From NCBI GenBank assembly GCA_905221605.1, contig CAJNDS010001502.1:571001-635000 (forward strand): a DNA stretch of 64,000 nt, written 5' to 3'. Below the pieces are notes generated by a model, which saw only the letters and a program-made list of their open reading frames with translations, did not search any database and was not told the origin of the DNA. Positions 41,097-49,569 of the stretch are shown one piece after another. The translations under genes and the position numbers were made by a program. Source of the DNA: Symbiodinium natans. Taxonomy: Eukaryota; Sar; Dinophyceae; Suessiales; Symbiodiniaceae. Numbering within the stretch: position 1 is the stretch's first letter; each line of letters starts with the position of its first letter.

Positions 41097-42893
41097 CTAT
41101 GTCTGCAGCTTTTGGAGTTGCACCTCGGGCTTGCTGTTGAGGATGCTGCTCTTCAAGGACTGAATTTGTCGGGTTTGTGCCCTCAGTTGGCCACGCTGTG
41201 TCAACAGCGCTTCTTCCAGAGTGTGGTTTTTGCTCCGCAACGACTTGTATTCCTCTCTGAGTTGGTCGTAGTCACCCTGCACGAAAGTAGCGCTTCCACC
41301 ACGCGCAGTCATGGCCTGCACCTCCTCGACCCACGCCTCGGCCTCCGTCCGGCGCACCACCTCGTCTTGCAACTTCTCTTCCAGCCTTTCCGTGTGACAG
41401 TGCATCTTCGTCAGGTACTCCATGCACTTGGCCTGTCTGGAGCGCCAAAATGTCAGGGAGTCTGCGTCCCCTTTCGGCCCCTCGGTCTCTTTGGTCTCCG
41501 TCCCCGGGTCGGGAGTGATGCGATGGCTTGATGATGACTCCGATTCCTTGGCCTCTAACTGTTGCTTCAGGTCCTTGACCATCTTCCGCAGTGCCTGTGT
41601 CTCAGCATCCCGCCTGTCATGGCGACAGCGGGGGCTGAAGTCACTGCTCACCGTTTTGTAAGACTTGTGAGAGGCGGTCGTCTCCATCGAAGCAACGCGG
41701 GTGAAGAAACTCTCACCCAATTCAGAACCATCCTCAAAGCTACTTACAGTACTTGCGGAATCTCCGCTCCCGAAGATCCCGGACACTTGCGGTTCGATGT
41801 GGGAGAACTCTGGATAGACTTCAGGAACCTCGTTCCTTTCATTCTTTGCTTGTGGACACGGCAGACACGGCTTCCTCACAAGTGCCAGCGGAAGCCTCGG
41901 CACAACCAACGCATCCTTGTTTGCTAGCGGTCCTGCGAATCTGGCACTTCCAGGAGTTCCGCCGGTGAGCTCTCCAGGCTCGATCTGCAGCTCCTTGCGG
42001 CAAGGTGTCTCCAAAGTCTCCGCGGAGCAGCCCACAGCATCTGGTAGATACATGTGTTGCAGCGGGTTTGTAGAGCACTCGGTCAGCTGACCTGGGAGCA
42101 GGTCGGACGACGATGAGCCTAGTAAGGCCGCAGGGCCCAAAGGCTCCTGGCGGGGCATCTTGCGCCTGCGCCAATTCCTGGAGGAGATCGGCGCCATGGA
42201 AATGGCCTCGCATTCCGAGAGCTTGCAAGGCTGCCCCGGCTGCTGGTGCAAATCGCTCTTCACCAGTTCAAGCTCCTCATGGTTTCTGACTCCTGTCTCC
42301 AGCACCCCACCGGCAGAAGATGGAGAAAAGATAGGTGCAGTTGACGGGCAAGCTTCTCGGTCAACCAGGTCAACCATGTGTTCCATGCTCTGGATCTGTC
42401 TGCTACCATCCTCCGCGCGGCGAGTGCGTCCAGCTTGGGTGTACCAAGAACTTCGCACTCCACCTGCAGCGGCCTGGGCGCCGCAAGATGGCAAATCAGA
42501 CTGGCGCACTTTTCGCATGCTGCCGTTGTGGCTCGAGGGCGTGCTGCTGCGTGCACGTGGAGGTGCCCTGAGGGCTCGAAGGACTCGAAGAACTCGATGG
42601 ATGCGGCGCCGGCCGTCACTGCGCTTGTGTTGCGCCTCACATCGGCTCTCGTGGAAGCGGATCGACATGCCAAAGCCTCGAAGGCCAAACCAGCCAACGT
42701 TCTTGCCGCAGTACTGGCAGATGCCTCGTGCGCATGGGGCCTTCTGCGAAGGACGTGGCGAATGCATGTGAGGGCCTGCAGGCACTGCAGGCTTTCGCCT
42801 GCGCGTGCGAGCACCAGCTCGAACCTGTGGCGCCATGGCAGATGCGCTGGATCGCCTGCAACTATTCACGCCAGGGCGTTGCACCATGATCAT
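41097..42893 (-). CDS. Hypothetical protein with zinc-binding motif and C-terminal coiled coil
   Basis: A long single-exon frame of about 598 codons from ATG 42893; the frame is open a little further upstream to 42914. An N-terminal CxxC...HxxxC cluster (CQYCGKNVGWFGLRGFGMSI, then RFHESRC, about residues 60-85) suggests a C2HC zinc finger. The middle is serine/proline-rich and disordered-looking (SGDSASTVSSFEDGSELGES). The last third is strongly coiled-coil: ALRKMVKDLKQQLEAKESES, then LEEKLQDEVVRRTEAEAWVE and YDQLREEYKSLRSKNHTLEE. This is the longest non-transposon intronless frame here besides the de-epoxidase-like gene. A structural or cytoskeletal role is possible, but no family is recognised. 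Confidence 0.75.
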   Translation of the reverse strand: MIMVQRPGVNSCRRSSASAMAPQVRAGARTRRRKPAVPAGPHMHSPRPSQKAPCARGICQYCGKNVGWFGLRGFGMSIRFHESRCEAQHKRSDGRRRIHRVLRVLRALRAPPRARSSTPSSHNGSMRKVRQSDLPSCGAQAAAGGVRSSWYTQAGRTRRAEDGSRQIQSMEHMVDLVDREACPSTAPIFSPSSAGGVLETGVRNHEELELVKSDLHQQPGQPCKLSECEAISMAPISSRNWRRRKMPRQEPLGPAALLGSSSSDLLPGQLTECSTNPLQHMYLPDAVGCSAETLETPCRKELQIEPGELTGGTPGSARFAGPLANKDALVVPRLPLALVRKPCLPCPQAKNERNEVPEVYPEFSHIEPQVSGIFGSGDSASTVSSFEDGSELGESFFTRVASMETTASHKSYKTVSSDFSPRCRHDRRDAETQALRKMVKDLKQQLEAKESESSSSHRITPDPGTETKETEGPKGDADSLTFWRSRQAKCMEYLTKMHCHTERLEEKLQDEVVRRTEAEAWVEEVQAMTARGGSATFVQGDYDQLREEYKSLRSKNHTLEEALLTQRGQLRAQTRQIQSLKSSILNSKPEVQLQKLQT

Positions 42894-42914
42894 TGACTTG
42901 CAACGCAAGCACAA

Positions 42915-43245
42915 TCAAACACACTACTGACAGTGTTTACTTGCATGTGTCTTGCACTTACATTCAACCAGTTTGGGCAGCTGCAAACTGGAGCAAGAAA
43001 CTGCACCCATTTTGAGGTTGGCGGGGATCGGGAGGGTGCTAAGCTGAAGGCTGAAGCTCAGCGCAGCACTCGGCACAAATTTGTCGCCAACCCACACCCG
43101 CGCGGGGCGTCGAGCAACGGACGGAACCTTCAAAGCCTGCGGCTCCATAGAACACGCTTACCAATGCGGGGTTTGCAGTGGGGCTTCCTCGCTCACACGC
43201 GCGCACACGGTAGGGCGACTGACTGTCCATTCAACTGTGGGATTT
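42915..43245. other. No supported gene
   Basis: Short ORFs only. This is the 330-base gap between two minus-strand genes. Confidence 0.5.
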
Positions 43246-43722
43246 TTAGGATAGACGGGTAGCGAGTCCACACTCATTTGCGGGCAGTTCCCTGGAATGC
43301 TGGAATGGGTGAAGAGCCAGTGGCACAACATGAGCATAACATGTGGAAGTTTCATCTAAGATGCCTGGGCTCGCAAGCTTCTTGAGTATTCGTCCTGGTA
43401 GAAGCCTGAGAACCTTAGGATGTCGCCCAGGGCTGTGCGGAAACACCTTCGGGCCTTCGCTCAGCAGAAACTCTGGCTGCCGAACAAAGCACTGGTGATA
43501 GAACATGTACCTCCTCTTCGTCCAGGCCTCGCAGGGCTGGGCGGAAGGAGAATGGCACTAGCATCCTAAACCCTAAACCCTAAACCCTAAACCCATGCGG
43601 CACTGCGTTGCTTGCGCTGCACCTCGAAGGGCTCGGCTTCATGCTTGGAGAACGGAAAGCTCTGCACCTGAACAGCATGTCCACTTCCCAGAGGACCGCG
43701 CAGGAGCACCCTCAGAGACAGA
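43246..43722 (-). CDS. Split hypothetical gene with a 35-nt TTTAGGG intron
   Basis: The upstream exon (about 43722-43593) reads LRVLLRGPLGSGHAVQVQSF, then SKHEAEPFEVQRKQRSAAW. The intron 43558-43592 is GTTTAGGG repeats ending GATGCTAG. The next exon from 43557 reads CHSPSAQPCEAWTKRRYMFY, then VRQPEFLLSEGPKVFPHSPG and LRLLPGRILKKLASPGILDE in phase 0. It is open to 43246 but may end earlier. The intron length is not a multiple of three, so the frame is kept only if it is removed. The upstream exon abuts a hairpin repeat (43731-43797). No domain recognised. Confidence 0.65.
43558..43592 (-). repeat. TTTAGGG array forming a 35-nt intron
   Basis: Four units starting GTTTAGGG and ending TTTAGGATGCTAG on the minus strand. 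Confidence 0.68.
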
Positions 43723-43730
43723 GAAGAGTT

Positions 43731-43797
43731 GGGATGTTCCCCCCTTATACTAGCATAGTCCCTACTAAGGACTGTTGGTATAAGGGGGAACATCCCA
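43731..43797. repeat. Perfect-arm hairpin repeat (GGGATGTTCCCCCTTATAC)
   Basis: Inverted arms GGGATGTTCCCCCCTTATAC and GTATAAGGGGGAACATCCC surround a 27-base loop containing CTACTAAGGACTGTT. A second copy with the same arms and a longer loop is at 58371-58470. It looks like a miniature inverted-repeat element. Confidence 0.88.
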
Positions 43798-44724
43798 AGA
43801 GAAGAGACCCAAAGAGACTCACAGAGACAGAGAAGAGACCACAAAGAGATCACAAAACCGCTGTGATAACCTTTCAATTCCCCCTGCGTCCCTGGCGAAG
43901 GGTACCGGCAGGGAGCATCGCCAGGGCCGCTTCCTCACGCCCACAAAGGTGCGCAGGAGAGCTCTCCCCAAAGCGTATGGGTAGTTCTCTAAAGTAGGGT
44001 CCCCTTTTGGGGGGCTCCTTCCTGTAGGGGTGGCGTAGAATATACAGGACGAAAGAACCACCCGCATGGCATAGCCCAGAACTGCCACCAAAAGAGGACC
44101 GTGATTTGTGTGACTCTCCCGACACGCGCGATTGCAACATGACCCAGGTGAAAGTAGGGACCCTATAGTTTAAAGCAATCAAGGAGTTCTTTCATGGCCA
44201 CTCCTAGCCCTGCGTGCAGAACGCGGCCTGAGATCACCCTTCAGCGTATAGAGGTCCGAGCCCTCGAGCGGAGTAGCCTTCAGTGAGCGGCCGGGGAAGA
44301 GCTCCATCACCCCGACCGTCATGAAGTGGAGGTGGGCCCTCGGCTGTTCTTAGGTTGAAGTTTAGGGCTTGCAAATGCAAGCCTGCCTCCCTGCTTGTCT
44401 GAGAAACTTGTATTCAAACACTCAAGCAGGCAACATGAGCACGCTTCCTTAGGAACAAAGCGGCCCCCTTCCTTCGCCGCGCAATGGCTTACACTTGCAC
44501 CTTTCTTGCATGAAGTACTTAGGGATAGGATTCGGGGGACCCTTGGGGATATAGACCCTCTGAAGAAGGTCCCTGTTCAAGAGAGCCAGAAGAGGGTTAT
44601 CCTACCTAGGATACACTCCCCTGGCCCCATCGGGCTCGTGGAGCTGCACATGAGCGGGTTGGCGAGGCTCCCCCTCCGCCCTTCTTCAGGGCCTCAACAC
44701 AAAACATCCCAAGCCTCCGAAGCC
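43798..44724. other. No supported gene
   Basis: Frames are short. A partial GTTTACGAAA-family copy may lie at about 43980-44040. Confidence 0.45.
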
Positions 44725-45036
44725 TTAACCGCTCTTTTTTTGGCTTCTGGACTCATTGCGTCGCGGTCCCAGCCTGAACTAGATTACTAATTGCTTAAGA
44801 GCCCCGAAAAAAACGAAAAACATTCTCCCTTATTAAGGGCAAGATGGGGATTAAATGTGTTTTTTCTTTTGGGGTTCTTAAGCAAATAGTAGTAACCAAA
44901 AACCCTAAACCCTAAACCCTAAACCCTAAACCCAATCGTAGATGTCCAATGGGATGGCGAGACACGCCGTCCGCAGGGCCTCGGCCATGGTCGGGGCAAA
45001 CTTCTCGATCAGGCGCTCGGGATAGCTGGCCGACAT
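44725..45036 (-). CDS. Complete small gene, 52 residues, two exons
   Basis: ATG at 45036. Exon 1 (45036-44932, 35 codons) reads MSASYPERLIEKFAPTMAEA, then RTACLAIPLDIYDW. Intron 44779-44931 starts GTTTAGGG, contains four TTTAGGG units and a hairpin repeat, and ends TTAGTAATCTAG. Exon 2 (44778-44725) reads FRLGPRRNESRSQKKSG and stops with TAA, phase 0. A second TTTAGGG array lies just upstream, flanked by a 10-bp direct duplication, and is probably an intron of the 5' untranslated region. No family recognised. The N-terminal half is amphipathic-helical; the tail is basic. Confidence 0.7.
44784..44900. repeat. Hairpin repeat (GCTTAAGAGCCCC family)
   Basis: Inverted arms ATTGCTTAAGAGCCCC and GGGGTTCTTAAGCAAAT around a CTTATTAAGGGCAAGA core. 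A related copy is at 62575-62678. It lies within the intron of the 52-residue gene. Confidence 0.8.
44902..44934. repeat. CCCTAAA array (intronic)
   Basis: Four units, donor side of intron 44779-44931. Confidence 0.93.
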
Positions 45037-45042
45037 CCTGAT

Positions 45043-45113
45043 CTTGGAGCTTTCCCGAAACCCTAAACCCTAAACCCTAAACCCTAAACCCTAAACCCTA
45101 AACCTTGGAGCTT
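45043..45113. repeat. Telomere-like array with 10-bp flanking duplication
   Basis: CTTGGAGCTT occurs at 45043-45052 and again at 45104-45113, immediately on either side of TCCCGA plus about six CCCTAAA units. This has the form of an insertion with target-site duplication. On the minus strand the array begins GTTTAGGG after CCAAG, and CCAAG recurs at its end, so GT-AG splicing would restore the original sequence. Confidence 0.85.
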
Positions 45114-46180
45114 CTTGGCACTTAGCCGACCTAGCGCCACCCGATGTGCCCTTACTTAAAGGGAGGGGGGGGGGGGGGTCGGCATGTCCTGAATCATTCT
45201 TGGGTGCCTTTCGTGAGATACCGCTGGCACTTCAAGGCTCCCGGGTGCAGGCACAAAAGTCATGATTCTCCTTGACTTGGGAGTTGCTTTCGAGAAACCC
45301 CACCCCCCCCCCCCCCCCCCCACATTTTGGCAGAGATGCATCCAGAAGTGATCCGCGCCACTCTTCTTGCGGATATGCGACTGCTGAAACCTCAGGTTAG
45401 ACTTGCGACCATTAAAGCCCACAAAAAACAAGAAACCGGCAAACCTACCAAAGAATAGTGAAGCTTTAGGATGTATGAGAGTAGCCCGGCATTTCCACCT
45501 CCTCTCCGCCACCACAGAGGCAACCAAAGTACGTCCTCCAAACACACCCAGGTATCAAAGGATGATTCCCGGAATTCAAGTTCCTTTCGCTGGGGTGCGA
45601 GAAGGTCAGGGCCTTGGGATTCTTCATCTTGGGCTTGGGGTGCGGGCTTTAAATTTAACAAGAGGCCCCGAAACCCCAAACCCTCAACCCTCAACCCTAA
45701 ACCCGGAGTAAGGGCAGGCCTAAAGTGTAGTCTACTGGGTTCAGAAGCTCCACTCTCAACTTCTTGAACATCGCGATTCAGCTCCCTTCTTGGGCGCTAT
45801 AGGATGGCCAGCCGACAATCCTAAACCTGAACATTAAGGAATAATGCTCTGTATTTTAGTAGATTATCAGGAAATATTATAGAACCTTTCTGAATCGCCA
45901 GATGTTTTTGTTAGGCTCTGGGGCCCCGTGCTTGCGACGGAATTCCAACCGCAAGGGTTCCAGAGCTGTATTCGTCCATGTCAAGGAGAACCCCCCTGAT
46001 ACTCGTGACAATCCGAGCTGCACAAGACGCATGGTCTCGAACAGATGCTGCTCATACCTGGGGGAATACGTTTCAGGCAAGCGTGCAGAGGTGCCCGGGG
46101 CATGACCGCAGCGGAAGTAGTTGCTAGCTCTGATCTAGATCTAAACCCTAAACCCTCAACCCGAAGTAAGCTGATCTAAG
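45114..46180. other. No firmly supported gene
   Basis: Contains G and C homopolymers (45163-45179, about 45302-45322) and a small CCCTCAA array (45672-45703). At 45902-46089 both strands have protein-like frames (+ GSRAVFVHVKENPPDTRDNP; - EQHLFETMRLVQLGLSRVSG), and I cannot choose between them. Confidence 0.5.
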
Positions 46181-46387
46181 CTGCATCTGCGGTCCACACA
46201 TCTGCGAGTCGTCTTCATCCAGGTCCGACGGGTCAACGTCAATCCTGAGATTCCGTCACAGCTGAACCTGCACCCTGAGAGTGCTGGCTTGCACCTCAAG
46301 AACGCAAACTCCGTGACCCTGCAGATAAACACCCACCCCCTTTTTTGCATCCCTGCCCCAAGAAGACCCTCAAAAAAAAAACGCTAA
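46181..46387 (+). CDS. Terminal exon, basic C-terminus
   Basis: After CTGATCTAAG| the frame reads LHLRSTHLRVVFIQVRRVNV, then NPEIPSQLNLHPESAGLHLK, and ends ...APRRPSKKKR with TAA at 46385. Alternating hydrophobic residues suggest beta structure. The basic end could be a nuclear signal. A CCCTAAA array precedes it (46141-46162). The upstream exon is unresolved; one in-phase candidate ends GCAGAG|GTGCCC at 46090. No family recognised. Confidence 0.55.
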   Translation: MHLRSTHLRVVFIQVRRVNVNPEIPSQLNLHPESAGLHLKNANSVTLQINTHPLFCIPAPRRPSKKKR

Positions 46388-46411
46388 AGATCCCCAAGTT
46401 GCCGGACTCTA

Positions 46412-46470
46412 CCCTAAACCCTAAACCCTAAACCCTAAACCCTAAACCCAAAACCCTAAACCCTAAACCC
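46412..46470. repeat. CCCTAAA array
   Basis: About eight units between the exon ending at 46387 and the next open frame. Confidence 0.93.
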
Positions 46471-46486
46471 TCCTTCCCCCCAAGCC

Positions 46487-46699
46487 CCGCTACAGGTGGT
46501 TCCAGCGTCGGGATAATGAACACTTCGGCCTCCGCGGGCTCGAAGGTTCGCCAGGGGTGGGTCATCCTGGGCATCCACAAGATACTTTCAGGGTTTAGGA
46601 TTTAGGGTTCAGGGTTTAGGGTTTAGGGTTTAGGGTTTAGGGTTTAGGGTTTAGGGTAGCATGTTGCATAGGCCTGTAGCAAACGAGGAGTTCGCTTGA
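46487..46699 (+). CDS. Possible two-exon fragment, PDZ-like turn
   Basis: A + strand frame reads GGSSVGIMNTSASAGSKVRQ, then GWVILGIHKILS, reminiscent of the GSxAxxxGxxxGD/GWxIL region of PDZ-type domains, and reaches G|GTTTAGG at about 46592. After the TTTAGGG array a second piece (46660-46699, GMLHRPVANEEFA, stop) joins in phase. A competing minus-strand frame over 46637-46843 is also protein-like, so this is weak. Confidence 0.35.
46590..46656. repeat. TTTAGGG array
   Basis: About nine units, the first ones degenerate. Confidence 0.93.
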
Positions 46700-47909
46700 G
46701 GTGCTGTGATGCCGTGCTGGCACTGCCCTCCTCGACCTTTCCTGAACCTTCTGGATCCTATGGGCCAAGGGTACACTGTAGGTTTTCCATTTACCTGGCA
46801 AACCTGCCAGAAACGACGACGTTAGTTGCAGAGGCCCGGCCAAACCTGAACGTGACAGCCAGGCCGCATCATCCGGGCAAAGTACTTGGCGGCTGCAAAC
46901 TCGTGGACAGCTCCCAGACTGGCCTTAACATTGCCAAACAAACATTACAGTTTGCATCAACGGCGGGGCTTGACTGAAATCTTCAGGTCGAGGTTGGAGC
47001 TTGTAGCCTTGATGTGCCTTGAGAAAGGAACTCCTGTGCCTGATGCTCGTCAGACAATTCCTTGCCCATCGCGGTTAGCTACTTGGTGCGCGGAGCATTC
47101 CCGCCCGCACTTGGGGGCCAGGAATGAAGGCAGGCGTAATTTAATGTGTTTTGGGCTTGTTCTCCGATAAGTATGAACGCTCGTGACAGTGTGTCTTGTT
47201 CCAGAAACGTCAAACATCCTTGTGCAGCATGTTGTGCAAAGAAGCAAGCAACATCAGAGTGTTGGGGGATGTTCGCCAAAGTGACAGCATGTCTTGTTCC
47301 ACATCCTTGTGCGCTATTTGCAGAGAAGCAGAACGCTGTAAATGCAAGCGTATGCCGGCATGTTCCTACCAACCCACCCAAGCCAGTCAAAGGCCTGAAA
47401 GCACTCAACAAAAACCACACGGACTGGAGCGTCCCGCTCTCCGACTACTTACTACCACCGCTGCTGCACGCGCATCATCATCAGACCCCGGCAATCCTGA
47501 CCACCCTGTGAAACAACTTACGTTCCGCCACGAAACGTCGCGCAACTCACTGCCAAGTTGGACACACAAGGTCGTGCAAGGCGCACCGCAGACGCAGGAA
47601 CAACTCCAAGTCTGTCTGCGAGTACCGTTGCAAGGGCAAGGGGCGTCGTAGCGCAGGTCGACAGCAGCCGTGGTCCAGCGGCTCCGCTTCTCTAGCCTTC
47701 TTTTCTTCCGCTTCAGGCCTTGTCTCAGATAAACCGATGGAATTCCCACAGCGCCCTGCATTCGAGTGCAGAATGCCAACTGCAGCCAAAGGAGGTCCAA
47801 GCGGCAATGACCCATGAGTCCTCGCAGATGCAACGAGACATTCCTGTCCTACACTTCTGCCTACGACCACCGATGCTCCAAACAGACCAGCGGCCGTGAA
47901 GGATCGTGA
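46700..47909. other. No assigned gene
   Basis: Several 60-150-codon frames overlap on both strands (for example minus 47547-48116 and + 47196-47651) without a recognisable domain. Confidence 0.45.
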
Positions 47910-47984
47910 CATCGTTGTAGAGGAAGAAGGGAACTGGCAGAGGAAGGGTGGGAGTCTGGTTCGACGCCGACAGCATTGGAAGCC

Positions 47985-48379
47985 ATGGCGCAGCCACCAG
48001 AAACCAATGAAAGACTTCACAGGGTCGCAACGACTGAAGAAGTGCAATCGTCGGCTAGAGAGTACTTGCTGGAGTACTGGGTAGGGGGCATGGTCTTGCG
48101 CATCGCCGTAGGCCATGTGAACATTATGACATTTCCAGTGCCCTGTGCTGCTGCGATGCAGTCTGAGGCAGGATATGTCAGAATGCCTTCAAGGTACCTT
48201 GCGGAGTTTGTTTCTCGAGCCCAGAAGATGCATCGGAGACACCCTACCACCTGTCCATCCAGCACCGGTGCACACGACGAGGAACACCTGACAGAGCCAG
48301 ACCAACGTGCAGCCGCCCTAAACCCTAAACCCTAAACCCAAAACCCTAAACCCTAAACCCTAAACCCTAGTGGTCCTGA
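47985..48379 (+). CDS. Hypothetical protein with repeat intron at its 3' end
   Basis: ATG 47985 (frame open from 47910) reads MAQPPETNERLHRVATTEEV, then YLLEYWVGGMVLRIAVGHVN and PSRYLAEFVSRAQKMHRRHP, ending ...LTEPDQR at 48308. GC at 48309 then begins a 62-base stretch made of CCCTAAA units that ends CCCTAG, after which TGG TCC TGA (48371-48379) would close the gene in phase. Without splicing the frame runs to NPKP and stops in the array. About 110 residues, globular-looking. No family recognised. Confidence 0.6.
48317..48368. repeat. CCCTAAA array (proposed GC-AG intron)
   Basis: About seven units. Confidence 0.93.
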
Positions 48380-48771
48380 ATCCTTCTCTGCTCCCGGCTC
48401 CGAGCTAGCTCGCGCTCCTGCGCAGGGCTTTCGTCACGCAGGCGGAAACGATCCCTATTTGAAGCAGGGTTTATATTTCTGTTTTTGGTGAGTGTATATA
48501 AGGTTCTTTTTAAATATTGGTGAGTGCATATATTTGGTGTCCTTTTGGGGGTACAAGAAATATACCCTACTTCACATCAGCTTGGCACTGCCTTGCCTCC
48601 TGCCGCAGCCCTTGCATTCCAGAAAGCATTTTTGCCCCTGGCTGCTGTGCCAAAACACATCTGGGCCATTCTCCTTCTGCTCGCCAAGGGCGTTGCGCAT
48701 CCTCGGAAGCGACTCTTGCCTTCCCCTTGTGGTTTCGACTCACACGCTCGCGCAAAGGGCAAGGCTTGAGC

Positions 48772-49120
48772 ATGGGTGTACGTAAGCTTCGCACACGGGA
48801 TCGTTTGCGGCGCTGGCAAGCTGCACCTCAGCTTCAAATCCATCTTGCACTTCCGGGTATCTTGTGTGGCTTCGAAACAAGGCACTTGGAGGTTCATGGG
48901 TAGTTACAAGTAGCGTTCAAGTAACGTTACAAGCATGGCAATTGTACTTGTTACCCTACTTAGGGCACTAATCACCCTACTTCTACCCACCCAGGAACCT
49001 CCAAGCCACCCCCCCCCCCCCCCTTCAAGTGGAAAGTTGCTCGCCGGGCCTGCTCCGGAGCATCGAGGAGCTCCTACCAAAATGCGAAGCTGCAATGTCG
49101 CCCTTTCCCCAACGTGGGGG
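48772..49120 (+). CDS. Two exons around a GTTCATGGG-family introner
   Basis: ATG 48772 reads MGVRKLRTRDRLRRWQAAPQ, then LHLALPGILCGFETRHLE-like sequence, to GAG 48891. Intron 48892-48994 begins GTTCATGGGTAG, whose TAG would end translation if retained, and ends CTACCCACCCAG. The next exon from 48995 reads EPPSHPPPPPSSGKLLAGPA, then HRGAPTKMRSCNVALSPTW, and runs into a GTTTGCGAAAACAGGGG repeat with a GT start. A 15-base C run in exon 2 makes the downstream frame uncertain. No family recognised. Confidence 0.55.
48880..49006. repeat. Inverted-repeat element, ACTTGGAGGTTCATGGGTAG family
   Basis: Arms CACTTGGAGGTTCATGGGTAG and CTACCCACCCAGGAACCTCC. Other members are at 53637, 57608, 61138 and 61664. 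Confidence 0.85.
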
Positions 49121-49124
49121 TTTG

Positions 49125-49272
49125 CGAAAACAGGGGACCCCGAATATAAAACCCCCCATATAGTGGGATTACGAAAACCGGGGACCCTAATATCAACCCC
49201 CCCACGAGTGGGATTCCCACTTATAATAGGGACCCCCGTAAGGTTCCTCATATTTCGGAAATCCCCAACTTT
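49125..49272. repeat. GTTTACGAAA-family repeat, extended copy
   Basis: Contains the family blocks GTTTGCGAAAACAGGGG, GACCCCGAATATAAA and TATTTCGGAAATCCCCA, with one internal segment duplicated. Confidence 0.75.
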
Positions 49273-49407
49273 GACTGCTCGTGTCGCTTGTCTCCTGGCC
49301 TGTTTGGTGATCTTCTTTCTGGAAGGAATGGCATAGAACGGTCCTGCAAGTCTCCCATTGCTCAGGGCGGGAGACACGCGTCTAGACCACGAAGTGTTCG
49401 CAACTTA

Positions 49408-49458
49408 AACTAAACCCTAAACCCTAAACCCTAAACCCTAAACCCTAAACCCTAAACC

Positions 49459-49511
<53 letters not shown>

Positions 49512-49569
49512 ACCCTAAACCCTAAACCCTAAACCCTAAACCCTAAACCCTGAACCCTAAACCCTAACC
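49408..49569. repeat. Mixed CCCTAAA / CCCTCAA array
   Basis: CCCTAAA units on both sides of a homogeneous block of about nine CCCTCAA units (49457-49515). The point variant has spread within the array. Confidence 0.95.

Noticed and set aside
42160-42896. + strand ORFs of 172 and 203 codons
   Set aside because: Antisense of the 41.1-42.9-kb coiled-coil gene.
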